In this document: positions 36,736-45,188 of the stretch, one piece after another
Layout: each line of letters opens with the position of its first letter
How positions within the stretch are numbered: position 1 is the stretch's first letter
Origin: Micromonospora sp. NBC_01699
GTDB lineage: Bacteria; Actinomycetota; Actinomycetes; Mycobacteriales; Micromonosporaceae
Direction of reading: 5' to 3'
DNA: 64,000 nucleotides
Assembly: GCF_036250065.1 (NCBI RefSeq)
Contig: NZ_CP109199.1
Span: 5,828,001-5,892,000, forward strand
Program-made: the position numbers and the translations under genes
The notes under the pieces: generated by a model
Databases searched by the model: none
Told to the model about the DNA's origin: nothing
What the model saw: only the letters and a program-made list of their open reading frames with translations

Positions 36736-37045
36736 GATTGCACACGGTACCGCCGTACCGGGTCGTCGCGGCACCCCGGGCGGGTTGCCTTCTGCGGCGA
36801 TGCCCCCGGCCGTGCGCAGTCGTGCGCGTTTGTCCGTGAACCCGCTCACCCCGACGCCCCGGCTGGTGATCGGCGCAACCGCCGCGATCGGGTGACGAAC
36901 CGCCGGCTTCGGCTGACCACGCGACGGGTGACGACGAACGGCGGGCCCGTACGAGACGCACGGGCCCGCCGTTGTCGGGTGATACGTAGACCGGGCGTCG
37001 CCGGTCAGCTCGGTGTCGACCGCCGGCCGGCTCGGTGCCCGCCGG
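36736..37045. other. Gap between trpC and lgt without trpB/trpA
   Basis: These 310 bases hold only the trpC terminator hairpin and the lgt promoter region. No remnant of tryptophan synthase subunits is recognisable in any frame. Confidence 0.65.
36937..36973 (-). terminator. trpC terminator hairpin
   Basis: Perfect 14-base stem AACGGCGGGCCCGT (36937-36950) with its complement at 36960-36973 and a nine-base loop, about 70 bases past the trpC stop. Confidence 0.7.
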
Positions 37046-37909
37046 TCAGCGGACCGGTCGTGGGGTGGCCGGGTGGTTGCCGGCGTTGACCAGTTCGGCC
37101 ACCGCCTCGCGGGGGCTCTTCTGGGTGACCAGGCCCTCCCCGACCAGCACCGCGTCGGCACCGGCCGAGGCGTACCGGATCAGGTCGTGCGGTCCCCGTA
37201 CGCCGGACTCGGCGATCTTGACGACGCTGTTCGGCAGGCCGGGGGCGATCCGCTCGAACACCGAGCGGTCGACCTCCAGCGTGCGCAGGTTGCGGGCGTT
37301 CACGCCGATCACCTGGGCACCGGCGTCCAGCGCCCGGTCGGCCTCGTCCTCGTCGTGCACCTCGACCAGCGCGGTCATGCCCAGCGACTCGATCCGCTCC
37401 AGCAGCCCGACCAGCGCGTTCTGCTCCAGCGCGGCGACGATCAGCAGCACCAGGTCGGCACCGTGGGCGCGGGCCTCGTGCACCTGGTAGCTGGAGACGA
37501 CGAAGTCCTTGCGCAGCACCGGGATGTCCACCGCCGCCCGGACCGCGGCGAGGTCGACCAGCGATCCGCCGAACCAGCGCCCCTCGGTGAGCACGCTGAT
37601 GCAGCGGGCTCCGCCGGCGGCGTACTCGCCGGCCAGCTCGGCCGGATCGGCGATCTCGGCGAGTTGACCCTTGGACGGCGACGAGCGCTTGACCTCGGCG
37701 ATCACCCCGACACCGGGGCGACGCAGGGCCGCGTACGCGTCGCGGGGTGGGGGCATGGCGGCAGCCAGCTCCCGGATTCGCTCCAGCGGGATCTCCGCCT
37801 GTCGGCGTTCGACGTCCTCGCGCACTCCGGCCAGGATCTCGTCGAGCACACTTCCGGGCGCGGCCGATGTGGCGGCGTCCCCTTCCGCGTGCGGATGCTC
37901 AGCAGTCAC
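37046..37909 (-). CDS. trpC: Indole-3-glycerol phosphate synthase
   Basis: Closes the indole ring in tryptophan synthesis (CdRP to indole-3-glycerol phosphate). TIM-barrel protein of 287 residues with the active-site segments [63 protein letters not shown] and [15 protein letters not shown] 37909 is chosen over ATG 37936 because GGGGAG lies seven bases before it; the longer start would add nine residues. It is separated from the trpE transcription unit by a small plus-strand gene. The genes for tryptophan synthase do not follow it. Confidence 0.95.
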   Translation of the reverse strand: MTAEHPHAEGDAATSAAPGSVLDEILAGVREDVERRQAEIPLERIRELAAAMPPPRDAYAALRRPGVGVIAEVKRSSPSKGQLAEIADPAELAGEYAAGGARCISVLTEGRWFGGSLVDLAAVRAAVDIPVLRKDFVVSSYQVHEARAHGADLVLLIVAALEQNALVGLLERIESLGMTALVEVHDEDEADRALDAGAQVIGVNARNLRTLEVDRSVFERIAPGLPNSVVKIAESGVRGPHDLIRYASAGADAVLVGEGLVTQKSPREAVAELVNAGNHPATPRPVR

Positions 37910-38257
37910 CAACGGACTCCCCTCTCCGGGCGTCATGGGCCGATGCTAGGGGGCGCCGGGGTAGGACCGGAGCCGGGGGGTATGGCGCACCTCACCAGGT
38001 GGGCTCGGGCATAATGGCCGAACTCTGGTGAGCGGGCTATCACCCACTGCCACCGGCACCATCGACGGTCATCGGGTAATCGAACCATGCCGGGGCGCCC
38101 CGCGCAGCCCGCCGATGCGCCGCCGGCAGCGCTCCCGTCGGCACAGTTGACCCGCGGGTCACCGGTTCGAAACACCGCCTCGGCACGATCGGGGTCGGGC
38201 AGACTGGTCGCGGGGTGGCCGCGTACTCGTCGAATCGATCATCGTGCGGGGTGGATC
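37910..38257. other. Divergent intergenic region upstream of trpC
   Basis: This 348-base segment separates trpC from the small plus-strand gene. No gene is supported. A CATAAT-like -10 on the plus strand (near 38010) is the only promoter hint; no clear attenuator or T-box was recognised. Confidence 0.5.
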
Positions 38258-38557
38258 ATGAGCAGCACCGGGCCGGGCTCGACCATCGACCTGACCACCA
38301 TCCCGCGGGCGGTCGCGTCCGTCGCGATCGGCGTGGTGCACTCGGTGGAACGGGCCGTGGTTGGCGACGCGCGGGTGCGTACCGCCCGGGGCAACGCCTG
38401 GGCGGCGATCTGCGCCGACCGGGACCGGGCGTACCGGCGGGCCGAGGTCCGCGCGATGGTGGCCGCGCTGACCGGACCCCGGACCACCCCGACGGACACC
38501 CCGACCGGGCCCGGCGGCAGCGCGGGTGGGCTGTCCGGCAGCGGCGCGGTCAGTTGA
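38258..38557 (+). CDS. Small hypothetical protein inside the trp region
   Basis: Unrecognised 99-residue protein in opposite orientation to the trp genes. The reading frame shows very strong GC bias at third codon positions, supporting a real gene. The N-terminal part is moderately hydrophobic (LTTIPRAVASVAIGVVHSVE), followed by an Arg-rich helix (RGNAWAAICADRDRAYRRAE) and a Thr/Gly/Pro tail. ATG 38258 follows GGGGTGG. Its 3' end overlaps the convergent membrane gene by eight bases. In other actinobacteria a small gene is also found near this place, but co-directional; no homology is claimed. Confidence 0.68.
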   Translation: MSSTGPGSTIDLTTIPRAVASVAIGVVHSVERAVVGDARVRTARGNAWAAICADRDRAYRRAEVRAMVAALTGPRTTPTDTPTGPGGSAGGLSGSGAVS

Positions 38558-39140
38558 CCGTCGGATCCTCGCCCCGGTCCAGGGCGTCCCAGGCGGCGAC
38601 GGTCCGGCCGGCGTCGACCCGGCCGGCGTCGGACGAGCCGGGGGCGGTGGGGGCGGCGCCGGGCCGTACCCGCTCGTAGCGGGCGCCCATGGCCGGCCAG
38701 GTGTGTCCCCGACCCACGGTGAGCACCCCGGCGGCGGCGACCAGCACCGCGCCCAGCCCGCAGAGCAGCGGCCAGAGCAGGTTCGTCTCGTCCCGGTCCG
38801 GGGCGGTCAGGCCGTACCCGCCGCCGGCCGCGATCCCGAGCCCGACCAGCACCAGCAGCCCGCCGACCAGGCGGCGGCCGAGCCCCCGGCTGGCCAGCAG
38901 CGCACCGGCCGAGGCCAGACCGACCAGGGCGAGCGCCGGCAGCCAGGGCAGCAGCTCGCCACCGGTGTGCGGGTCCCGCAGCGCCGACAGCGGCTCCGGC
39001 CGGGTGGTGATCTCGACCGACCAGGTCCGGGTCGCGGCGTAGAGCGCCAGGCCCGCCCCGGCCAGACAGAGCAGGACCGCGTACGTCAGCAGCCGGCGGC
39101 CCGAAGGTGCCGGCCGGGCCACGGCTGGCTGCTCGCTCAT
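38550..39140 (-). CDS. Trp biosynthesis-associated membrane protein (TIGR02234 type)
   Basis: Membrane protein of 196 residues with four hydrophobic segments ([78 protein letters not shown]). It matches the family always found between trpE and trpC in actinobacteria; its biochemical role is unknown. The C-terminal [13 protein letters not shown] is characteristic. The ATG at 39140 overlaps the trpE stop (ATGA), so it is coupled to trpE. Confidence 0.92.
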   Translation of the reverse strand: MSEQPAVARPAPSGRRLLTYAVLLCLAGAGLALYAATRTWSVEITTRPEPLSALRDPHTGGELLPWLPALALVGLASAGALLASRGLGRRLVGGLLVLVGLGIAAGGGYGLTAPDRDETNLLWPLLCGLGAVLVAAAGVLTVGRGHTWPAMGARYERVRPGAAPTAPGSSDAGRVDAGRTVAAWDALDRGEDPTVN

Positions 39141-40696
39141 CGGGCCGGCCGCAGGGTCTCGGCCGCAGCGATGGCGGCCAGTACGGCGGCCGCCTTGTTA
39201 CGGGTCTCCCGGTCCTCGGCCATCGGGTCGGAGTCGGCCACGATCCCCGCACCGGCCTGCACGTAGGCCCGGCCGTCGCGGATCAGGGCGGTCCGGATGG
39301 CGATCGCCATGTCCATGTCACCACCGAAGCCGAAGTAGCCCACGGTGCCGCCGTAAAGCCCGCGCCGGGTCGGCTCCAGGTCCTCGATGATCTCCATGGC
39401 GCGTACCTTCGGTGCGCCGGAGAGGGTGCCGGCCGGGAAGGTCGCGGCGAGCGCGTCGAACGCCGTACGGTCCTCGCGCAGCGTGCCGACCACGGTCGAG
39501 ACGATGTGCATGACGTGGCTGTACCGCTCGATGGTGGCGAACGCGGGCACCTCCACGGTGCCCGGCCGGCAGACCCGGCCGAGGTCGTTGCGGCCCAGGT
39601 CGACCAGCATCACGTGCTCGGCGCGCTCCTTCGGGTCGGCGAGCAGTTCGGCGCCGAGCCGGTTGTCCTCCTCCGGCGTGGCGCCGCGCGGCCGGGTGCC
39701 GGCGATCGGGTGCAGCATGGCCCGGCGCGCCCCGCCCTCGGCGGCGGTCACCTTCAGGTGCGCCTCCGGCGACGAGCCGACGATGTCGAAACCGTCGAAG
39801 CGCAGCAGGTACATGTACGGGCTCGGGTTGGTGGTCCGCAGCACCCGGTAGACGTCGAGCGGATCGGCCCTGGTCTCGCGTTCGAACCGCTGGCTGAGCA
39901 CGATCTGGAAGCACTCGCCGGCCCGGATCGCCTCCTTGGCCGCCTCCACCGCCTTGGGGTACCCGCCCTCCGGGGTGTTGCAGAGCACGTCGCCGTTGGG
40001 CGGGCTGGCCAGGGTCGAGATCATCGGCGGGATCGGCCGGGAGAACGCGGTGGTCATCGCGTCGAGCCGCCCCACCGCCTGGTGGTACGCGGCCAGCACC
40101 GGCCCGGCCCGGTCGGGCTCGTCCGGCGGCGGCAGCACCGCGTTGGCGACCAGGATCGCCGAGCCGTCGAAGTGGTCCAGCACCACCAGGTCGGTGGCGA
40201 GCATCATGCCCAGTTCGGGCAGGCCGAGGTCGTCGCGCGCCAGCGACGGCAGCCGTTCCAGCCGGCGGACGAAGTCGTAGCCGAGGTAGCCGACCATGCC
40301 GCCGGTGAGCGGCGGCAGCCCGGCCAACGGGTCGCCCTCGGGGCCGGCCAGGGCCGCGACGGTTTCCCGCAGCGCCGCCACCGGGTCGCCCGAGGTCGGC
40401 ACACCGGCCGGCGGTCGGCCCAGCCAGTGCGCCTCACCGTCCCGTTCGACCAGCGTCGCGCTGCTGCGTACGCCGATGAACGAGTAGCGCGACCAGGCCA
40501 CGCCGCCCGGTCCGGCGCCCTGTTCGGCGGACTCCAGCAGGAAGGTCCCCGGCCCGCCGGCCAGCTTGCGGTAGACCCCGACCGGGGTCTCCCCGTCGGC
40601 GAGCAGCCGCCGGGTCACCGGCACCACCCGTCGGCTGCCGGCCAGTTCGCGGAAGGTCGCCTCGTCCGGGCTGACCGCGCCGGTGGTCTGGCTCAT
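39137..40696 (-). CDS. trpE: Anthranilate synthase component I
   Basis: Makes anthranilate from chorismate, the first committed step to tryptophan. The 519-residue protein has the N-terminal region with the tryptophan feedback site ([13 protein letters not shown]). The chorismate-binding domain contains [69 protein letters not shown] and [22 protein letters not shown] 40696 overlaps the hisI stop (ATGA at 40696-40693), and the stop overlaps the next start, so hisI, trpE and the TIGR02234 gene form a tightly coupled operon. No trpG is seen in the window. Confidence 0.97.
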   Translation of the reverse strand: MSQTTGAVSPDEATFRELAGSRRVVPVTRRLLADGETPVGVYRKLAGGPGTFLLESAEQGAGPGGVAWSRYSFIGVRSSATLVERDGEAHWLGRPPAGVPTSGDPVAALRETVAALAGPEGDPLAGLPPLTGGMVGYLGYDFVRRLERLPSLARDDLGLPELGMMLATDLVVLDHFDGSAILVANAVLPPPDEPDRAGPVLAAYHQAVGRLDAMTTAFSRPIPPMISTLASPPNGDVLCNTPEGGYPKAVEAAKEAIRAGECFQIVLSQRFERETRADPLDVYRVLRTTNPSPYMYLLRFDGFDIVGSSPEAHLKVTAAEGGARRAMLHPIAGTRPRGATPEEDNRLGAELLADPKERAEHVMLVDLGRNDLGRVCRPGTVEVPAFATIERYSHVMHIVSTVVGTLREDRTAFDALAATFPAGTLSGAPKVRAMEIIEDLEPTRRGLYGGTVGYFGFGGDMDMAIAIRTALIRDGRAYVQAGAGIVADSDPMAEDRETRNKAAAVLAAIAAAETLRPAR

Positions 40697-41214
40697 GCCC
40701 GCTCCCCCTGGGTGTCGATCCGGCCGGTGACCGGGAGGTCGTCGGCGAAGCAGGTCCGGGTGCCGGTGTGGCAGGCGGGACCGACCTGGTCGACGCTGAC
40801 CAGCAGGGCGTCGCCGTCGCAGTCCAGCGCGACCGAGCGGACGTACTGGTGGTGGCCGGAGGTGGCGCCCTTGACCCAGTATTCGCGGCGGCTGCGCGAC
40901 CAGTAGGTGGCCCGGCCGGTGGTGAGGGTCCGGTGCAGCGCCTCGTCGTCCATCCAGGCGACCATCAGCACCTCGCCCGAGTCGTGCTGGCGGACCACCG
41001 CCGCGACCAGGCCGTCGGCGCCCCGGCGTAGGCGCGCGGCGATCGCCGGGTCGAGCCCGGAGCCGGGGCCGGTCGGGGCTGCGCCACTCGGAGCGGGGCC
41101 GGTCGGAACGGGGCCGGTCGGAGCGGGGCGCGGGGCGGTCGGGGTGACGGGTGGGGTGGCCGGTGGAGCGGCCACCGGCGGATCGGGTACGGGCACCCAC
41201 CGATTGTTCCGCAC
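40693..41214 (-). CDS. hisI: Phosphoribosyl-AMP cyclohydrolase
   Basis: Opens the adenine ring of phosphoribosyl-AMP, step three of histidine synthesis. The catalytic domain (about residues 54-173) has the Zn/Mg motifs: [40 protein letters not shown] and TRTCF. It is preceded by about 50 residues of Pro/Ala/Thr/Gly-rich sequence ([20 protein letters not shown]) absent from typical HisI proteins. That makes the GTG 41214 start uncertain; there is no ribosome binding site there and a shorter product beginning closer to LDPAIAARL is possible. It leads the hisI-trpE operon. Confidence 0.92.
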   Translation of the reverse strand: MRNNRWVPVPDPPVAAPPATPPVTPTAPRPAPTGPVPTGPAPSGAAPTGPGSGLDPAIAARLRRGADGLVAAVVRQHDSGEVLMVAWMDDEALHRTLTTGRATYWSRSRREYWVKGATSGHHQYVRSVALDCDGDALLVSVDQVGPACHTGTRTCFADDLPVTGRIDTQGERA

Positions 41215-41265
41215 CGGGGGCGGAGGTCGTCCACCCGTACCGCCCGGTGCCGGTGGGTGGCGGGG

Positions 41266-41667
41266 TCAGCCGGCCCGTTCGAGCTGGCCGTACACCTCGA
41301 TCTTGAAGTTGAGCACGGCGAGGTCCTGCTCCAGTTCGGCCATCCGGGCCAGCACCCGGTCCCGGTGGGCCTCGAACAGTTCGCGGCGGGCGCCCAGCGT
41401 GTGGTCGCCCTGCCGGGCCAGTTCGGCGTAGCGGCGCATGTCGCGCACGGGCATGCCGGTGCGCCGCAACCGGGTGAGCAGCAGCAGCCAGTCGACGTCG
41501 GCGACGGTGTAGCGGCGCCGTCCGGCGGTGTCCCGCCCGACCGGCGAGACCAGCCCCTCCTGCTCGTACCAGCGCAGGGTGTACGCGGTGAGACCGACCC
41601 GGTCGGCGGCCTCGCTGACGGTGAGCGTCGTCTCGTCGAGCGTCGTCTCGTCCAGGCGGGTGTCCAT
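41266..41667 (-). CDS. MerR-family transcriptional regulator
   Basis: DNA-binding regulator of 133 residues. The MerR helix-turn-helix and wing are clear ([40 protein letters not shown]), followed by the dimerisation helix ([20 protein letters not shown]) and a short tail. It lacks a Cys-rich metal-binding end, so it is not a classical metal sensor. The N-terminus repeats [11 protein letters not shown] through a 15-base tandem duplication. It lies 51 bases upstream of hisI in the same direction and divergent from the ABC genes; which it controls is unknown. Confidence 0.9.
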   Translation of the reverse strand: MDTRLDETTLDETTLTVSEAADRVGLTAYTLRWYEQEGLVSPVGRDTAGRRRYTVADVDWLLLLTRLRRTGMPVRDMRRYAELARQGDHTLGARRELFEAHRDRVLARMAELEQDLAVLNFKIEVYGQLERAG

Positions 41668-41841
41668 CGATCCAGGTTGCCAGTTCGAGTGCGCTCGAAG
41701 TCAAGGGCCGCCTCGATTGCGGGCCGGGCCGGTCGGCGTCCGGCGGGGTCGGGGCGGGCCGAGGCGGGTTGGGTCGGAGCGGGTTGGGTCGGAGCGGGCG
41801 TCCGGAATCGGACCCCGGGGCGATTGTCGGGTGGCGGGATT

Positions 41842-41872
41842 TCAACTAGCGTTGAGTTCATCAAGCGTTGAA
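41842..41872 (+). promoter_or_regulatory. Two adjacent palindromes upstream of the ABC operon
   Basis: TCAACTAGCGTTGA (41842-41855) and TCAAGCGTTGA (41861-41871) are two related inverted repeats (TCAA...TTGA) ending about 20 bases before the ATPase ATG. They fit a TetR-type double operator, and the TetR gene at the end of the same cluster is the obvious candidate regulator (inference). Confidence 0.5.
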
Positions 41873-41890
41873 TTTATCCGAGGAGGCGCC

Positions 41891-42640
41891 ATGAAACCCG
41901 CGATCGAGGTCCGCGACCTCGTCGTCGAGCGCGGCCGACGGCGGGTGCTGCACGGCCTGACCTGCGCTCTACCGGAGGGCAGCGTCACCGGGCTGCTCGG
42001 CCCGAGCGGCAGCGGCAAGACCACCCTGCTGCGGGCGGTGGTCGGCGTACAGATCGTCACGTCGGGCACGGTCACGGTGCTCGGCGAGCCGGCCGGCGCC
42101 GCCGCGCTGCGCCGCAAGGTCGGTTACGTGACCCAGGCGCCCAGCGTCTACACCGACCTGACCGTCCGGGAGAACGCCCGCTACTTCGCCGCCCTACAGG
42201 GCTGTTCCGCCGCCGACGCCGACCGGGCGGTCGCCGACGTCGGCCTCGCCTCGGCGGCGACCCAACTGGTCGGCTCGCTCTCCGGCGGTCAGCGCAGCCG
42301 GGCGTCGCTGGCCTGCGCCATCGTCGGCCGACCCGATCTGATCATCCTCGACGAACCCACGGTCGGTCAGGACCCGGTGCTGCGGGCCGAGCTGTGGGAC
42401 CGGTTCCACGCCATGGCCGCCGCCGGCACCACCCTGGTCGTCTCCAGTCACGTGATGGACGAGGCCGCCCGCTGCGACCGGCTGCTGCTGATCCGCGAGG
42501 GCCGGCTGATCGCCGACGACACCCCCGATGCCGTACGTGCCAGCGCCGGCACCGACGACCTGGAGGAGGCGTTCCTCAGGCTGATCCGACGCACCGAGGC
42601 GGATCGGTCCCCCGCTGCGACGGAAGAGACGGTGACCTGA
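41891..42640 (+). CDS. ABC transporter ATP-binding protein
   Basis: ATPase subunit (249 residues) of an ABC-2 type exporter. It has Walker A GLLGPSGSGKTTLL, Q-loop VTQAPSVYTDLTVREN, signature LSGGQRSRASLA, Walker B LIILDEPTVGQDP and H-loop VVSSHVMDEA, so it is catalytically complete. ATG 41891 is preceded by GAGGAGG. The stop overlaps the permease start (TGATG). Two palindromes sit just upstream. The cargo is unknown; the family often exports drugs or lipids. Confidence 0.95.
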   Translation: MKPAIEVRDLVVERGRRRVLHGLTCALPEGSVTGLLGPSGSGKTTLLRAVVGVQIVTSGTVTVLGEPAGAAALRRKVGYVTQAPSVYTDLTVRENARYFAALQGCSAADADRAVADVGLASAATQLVGSLSGGQRSRASLACAIVGRPDLIILDEPTVGQDPVLRAELWDRFHAMAAAGTTLVVSSHVMDEAARCDRLLLIREGRLIADDTPDAVRASAGTDDLEEAFLRLIRRTEADRSPAATEETVT

Positions 42641-43395
42641 TGAACCCGAGACTGCTGACCGCCACCACCGGCCGGATCCTGCGCCAACTGCGGCACGACC
42701 GGCGTACGGTCGCGCTGCTGGTCGTCGTACCGACGGTGCTGCTCACCCTGCTCTACTTCATGTACGCCGACCAGCCGATTGTGCCCGGCCGGCCGAACGC
42801 CTTCGACCGGATCGCGCTGATCATGCTCGGCGTCTTCCCGTTCGTGATCATGTTCCTGGTGACCAGCATCGCGATGCTGCGGGAGCGCACCTCCGGCACG
42901 CTGGAGCGGCTGCTCACCACCCCACTGGGCAAACTCGACCTGCTGTTCGGCTACGGCATCGCGTTCGGCCTGGCGGCGACGATCCAGGCGAGCGTGGCGG
43001 CCGGGGCGGCGTACTGGCTGCTCGGTCTGGACACCGCCGGCGCCCCCGGCCTGGTCATCCTGATCGCGGTGGTGAACGCGGTGCTGGGGGTCGCCCTCGG
43101 GCTGCTTTGCAGCGCCTTCGCGCAGACCGAGTTCCAGGCCGTACAGTTCATGCCGGTCGTGGTGCTGCCGCAGCTCCTGCTCTGCGGCCTGTTCGTGGCC
43201 CGGGGGCAGATGTCCGGCTGGCTGCAAGCGATCAGCGACGCCCTGCCGCTGTCGTACGCGGTCGAGGCGCTGCAACAGGTCGGCGCCCACGCCGAACCGA
43301 CCGCAACGATGTGGCGCGACCTGGCGGTGGTCCTCGGCGCGGTGCTGGTGGCCCTGGTCCTCGCCGCCGCCACCCTGCGGCGACGGACCGGCTGA
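42640..43395 (+). CDS. ABC-2 type transporter permease
   Basis: Membrane subunit of 251 residues with six hydrophobic segments, including VALLVVVPTVLLTLLYFMYA, FPFVIMFLVTSIAMLRER and LAVVLGAVLVALVLAAATLR. It has the ABC-2 signature region RERTSGTLERLLTTPLGKLD. The ATG overlaps the stop of the ATPase gene, so the two subunits are coupled. A TetR gene follows 113 bases downstream. Confidence 0.94.
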   Translation: MNPRLLTATTGRILRQLRHDRRTVALLVVVPTVLLTLLYFMYADQPIVPGRPNAFDRIALIMLGVFPFVIMFLVTSIAMLRERTSGTLERLLTTPLGKLDLLFGYGIAFGLAATIQASVAAGAAYWLLGLDTAGAPGLVILIAVVNAVLGVALGLLCSAFAQTEFQAVQFMPVVVLPQLLLCGLFVARGQMSGWLQAISDALPLSYAVEALQQVGAHAEPTATMWRDLAVVLGAVLVALVLAAATLRRRTG

Positions 43396-43430
43396 GCCGG
43401 CAGACTGGCAGACCACGGGCCCGGTCGGCG

Positions 43431-43472
43431 GTGGCCGGAGTGGACCGTGGGGTGGCTGGAGTGGACCGTGGG
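43431..43472. repeat. 21-base direct tandem repeat
   Basis: GTGGCCGGAGTGGACCGTGG and a one-mismatch copy occur back to back (43431-43451, 43452-43472) in the short gap before the TetR gene. Confidence 0.85.
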
Positions 43473-43508
43473 TGGGGCGAGACACGGGTGTGACGACGAA
43501 GGACGGCG

Positions 43509-44213
43509 ATGGCACGACGGACCGGGCGGCGGCCGGGCAATCCCGACACCCGCGAGGCGATCCTCGGCGCGGCTCGGGACGCATTCGCCGAGCGCGGGTT
43601 CGACGGTGCGTCGATCCGGACGATAGCGGCCGGCGCCGGGGTGGATCCGGCGCTGGTCCACCACTACTTCGGCACCAAGAACGAGCTGTTCATGGCCGTG
43701 CTGAAGGTCCCGTTCAACCCGGCCGAACTGCTGCCGCAGATCGTCGCTGGCGGGGCGGACGGGATCGGCGAGCGGCTGGTCGGCACCTTCCTGCGGATCT
43801 GGGACTCGCCCGCCGGCGCGGCCGGTGTCGCCCTGCTCCGCTCGGTGATCAGTAACGAGTGGACCGCCCGGCTGATGCGCGACTTCGTGGTCACCCAGAT
43901 ACTGCGGCGGGTGGTGGCCGGGCTGGACCTGCCGCCGGCCGAGACACCGCTGCGTACCTCACTGGTCGCGTCCCAGCTGGTCGGGCTGGCGGTGGCCCGC
44001 TACCTGCTGCGGATCGAGCCGCTGGCCGACGTACCGGCCGAGGTGGCGGTGGCGGCGATCGCGCCGACCGTGCAGCGTTACCTGACCGGCGAGCTGACCG
44101 GGGTGTTCGAGTCGGCGACCGGACCGACCGCCGGCCCGACCGCCACCGGATTGGCCGCCGGCCCGACCGCCACCGGGCCGGCCACTACTGCACCGTCGGT
44201 TCACCCCGGCTAA
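43509..44213 (+). CDS. TetR-family transcriptional regulator
   Basis: Repressor of 234 residues. The N-terminal helix-turn-helix reads TREAILGAARDAFAERGFDG, ASIRTIAAGAGVDPALVHHY and FGTKNELFMAVL, followed by a TetR_C-type ligand domain and a Gly/Pro/Thr-rich tail (GPTAGPTATGLAAGPTATGP). ATG 43509 has GAAGGA upstream. By position it should control the ABC operon through the palindromes at 41842-41872. Its last 29 bases overlap the end of the convergent DUF2470 gene. Confidence 0.92.
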   Translation: MARRTGRRPGNPDTREAILGAARDAFAERGFDGASIRTIAAGAGVDPALVHHYFGTKNELFMAVLKVPFNPAELLPQIVAGGADGIGERLVGTFLRIWDSPAGAAGVALLRSVISNEWTARLMRDFVVTQILRRVVAGLDLPPAETPLRTSLVASQLVGLAVARYLLRIEPLADVPAEVAVAAIAPTVQRYLTGELTGVFESATGPTAGPTATGLAAGPTATGPATTAPSVHPG

Positions 44214-45114
44214 GTTCGGGGCGGCTCAGTTCGGGGCGGCTCAGTTCGGGGCGGCTCAGTTCGGGGCGGCTCAGTTCCGGCCGGCCGCTGAGTTCGGGGC
44301 GGTCGCTCAGTGCGGGGCGGCCGACATCGGCGCGATCCAGGTCGGCCGGGGTGAACTCGCCCCGGTCGGGCTGCTGGTGTCGGGCCGGCCAGAGGACCGG
44401 GTGCAGCAGTTGGACCAGGTCGGCGTGGTCGCGTACCGGACGGGGGAAGGCGAGTCGGGCGCGATAGCGGGAACCCGGCTCACCGAGCAGCACCACGAAG
44501 CCGTACCGGTCCAGCCGGACCACCCGCGGCGGCGGCCCGGACCGGTCGGCGGCGGACTCGCCGAGCTGCCGCAGGACGAAGTCGGTGATCTCCGGCTGGT
44601 GGTGGTCGGCGAGGTCGGCCAGCAGTTCCCGCTCCAGGTGGTGCAACGGATCCGGTTCCACGCTGCCGTACTCGGCCGGGTCGATGTGGATCGTCTCTGT
44701 CTCCCGCTCCAGCCGAATCTCGGCCGGCTCGAACCGGTACAGCGCGAACCGGCCGCCGACGTCGAGCAAGTCGCCGGTGGGGTCGACGTCGGCGTAGTCC
44801 AGGGCCGCCTGCCGGGCCTCGGTGCCGTCGAGCGCCTCGGCCCAGCCCGAGATCCAGACCCGCCCCAGCGGCGGCGCGCCGGCGACCGGCGGCAGGTCGC
44901 GAATGTCGAGCACCAGCGCGGTGTCGTCGGTACCGGGCACCGGACGCAGGGCGAGGGCCAGGTCGTCGACGACCGAGACCAGCAGCAACACCCGGCCCGA
45001 TGCGTCGGTGACGTGCCGGGTGCGGTGCGGCCCCGGATGGTTGGCGACGTAGGCGGTGCCGGCGAGCCGGCCGGCGGCCAGTGTGCGGGCGACCTCGGCG
45101 GGACTGGGCTGCAT
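44185..45114 (-). CDS. DUF2470-domain protein, possibly iron/heme related
   Basis: Protein of 309 residues. The N-terminal half has a flavin-reductase/HugZ-like split-barrel character (GTAYVANHPGPHRTRHVTDA, VLLLVSVVDDLALALRPVPG) followed by a DUF2470-like part (EPDPLHHLERELLADLADHH, VVRLDRYGFVVLLGEPGSRY) found in heme-utilisation proteins. The C-terminus ends in pentapeptide repeats SRPEL from 15-base tandem repeats. ATG 45114 has GGAGG eight bases upstream. The start faces an iron-box-like sequence shared with the S4 gene. A role in iron or heme handling is inferred from the family and the box. Confidence 0.82.
   Translation of the reverse strand: MQPSPAEVARTLAAGRLAGTAYVANHPGPHRTRHVTDASGRVLLLVSVVDDLALALRPVPGTDDTALVLDIRDLPPVAGAPPLGRVWISGWAEALDGTEARQAALDYADVDPTGDLLDVGGRFALYRFEPAEIRLERETETIHIDPAEYGSVEPDPLHHLERELLADLADHHQPEITDFVLRQLGESAADRSGPPPRVVRLDRYGFVVLLGEPGSRYRARLAFPRPVRDHADLVQLLHPVLWPARHQQPDRGEFTPADLDRADVGRPALSDRPELSGRPELSRPELSRPELSRPELSRPELSRGEPTVQ
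44218..44277. repeat. Four 15-base tandem repeats at the DUF2470 gene end
   Basis: GGGGCGGCTCAGTTC repeats exactly four times; on the minus strand each unit encodes the pentapeptide ELSRP. Partial units flank it. Confidence 0.92.
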
Positions 45115-45135
45115 GACCGTACCTCCGGCGAGTGA

Positions 45136-45170
45136 TTTAGGGTGGGCTAAGTTAGGGCAGGCTAACCTAC
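45136..45170. promoter_or_regulatory. Iron-box-like (DtxR/IdeR) double site
   Basis: TTAGGGCAGGCTAACCTAC (45152-45170) closely matches the actinobacterial iron box TTAGGTTAGGCTAACCTAA (known motif). A second, weaker copy overlaps it (TTAGGGTGGGCTAAGTTA, 45137-45154). They lie between the divergent starts of the DUF2470 gene and the S4 gene and could control both. Confidence 0.6.
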
Positions 45171-45188
45171 AAACCGGGAGACGTCCAC

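Noticed and set aside
37910-38257. Tryptophan attenuator or T-box upstream of trpC
   Set aside because: No Trp-rich leader peptide, specifier stem or antiterminator could be recognised in the segment.
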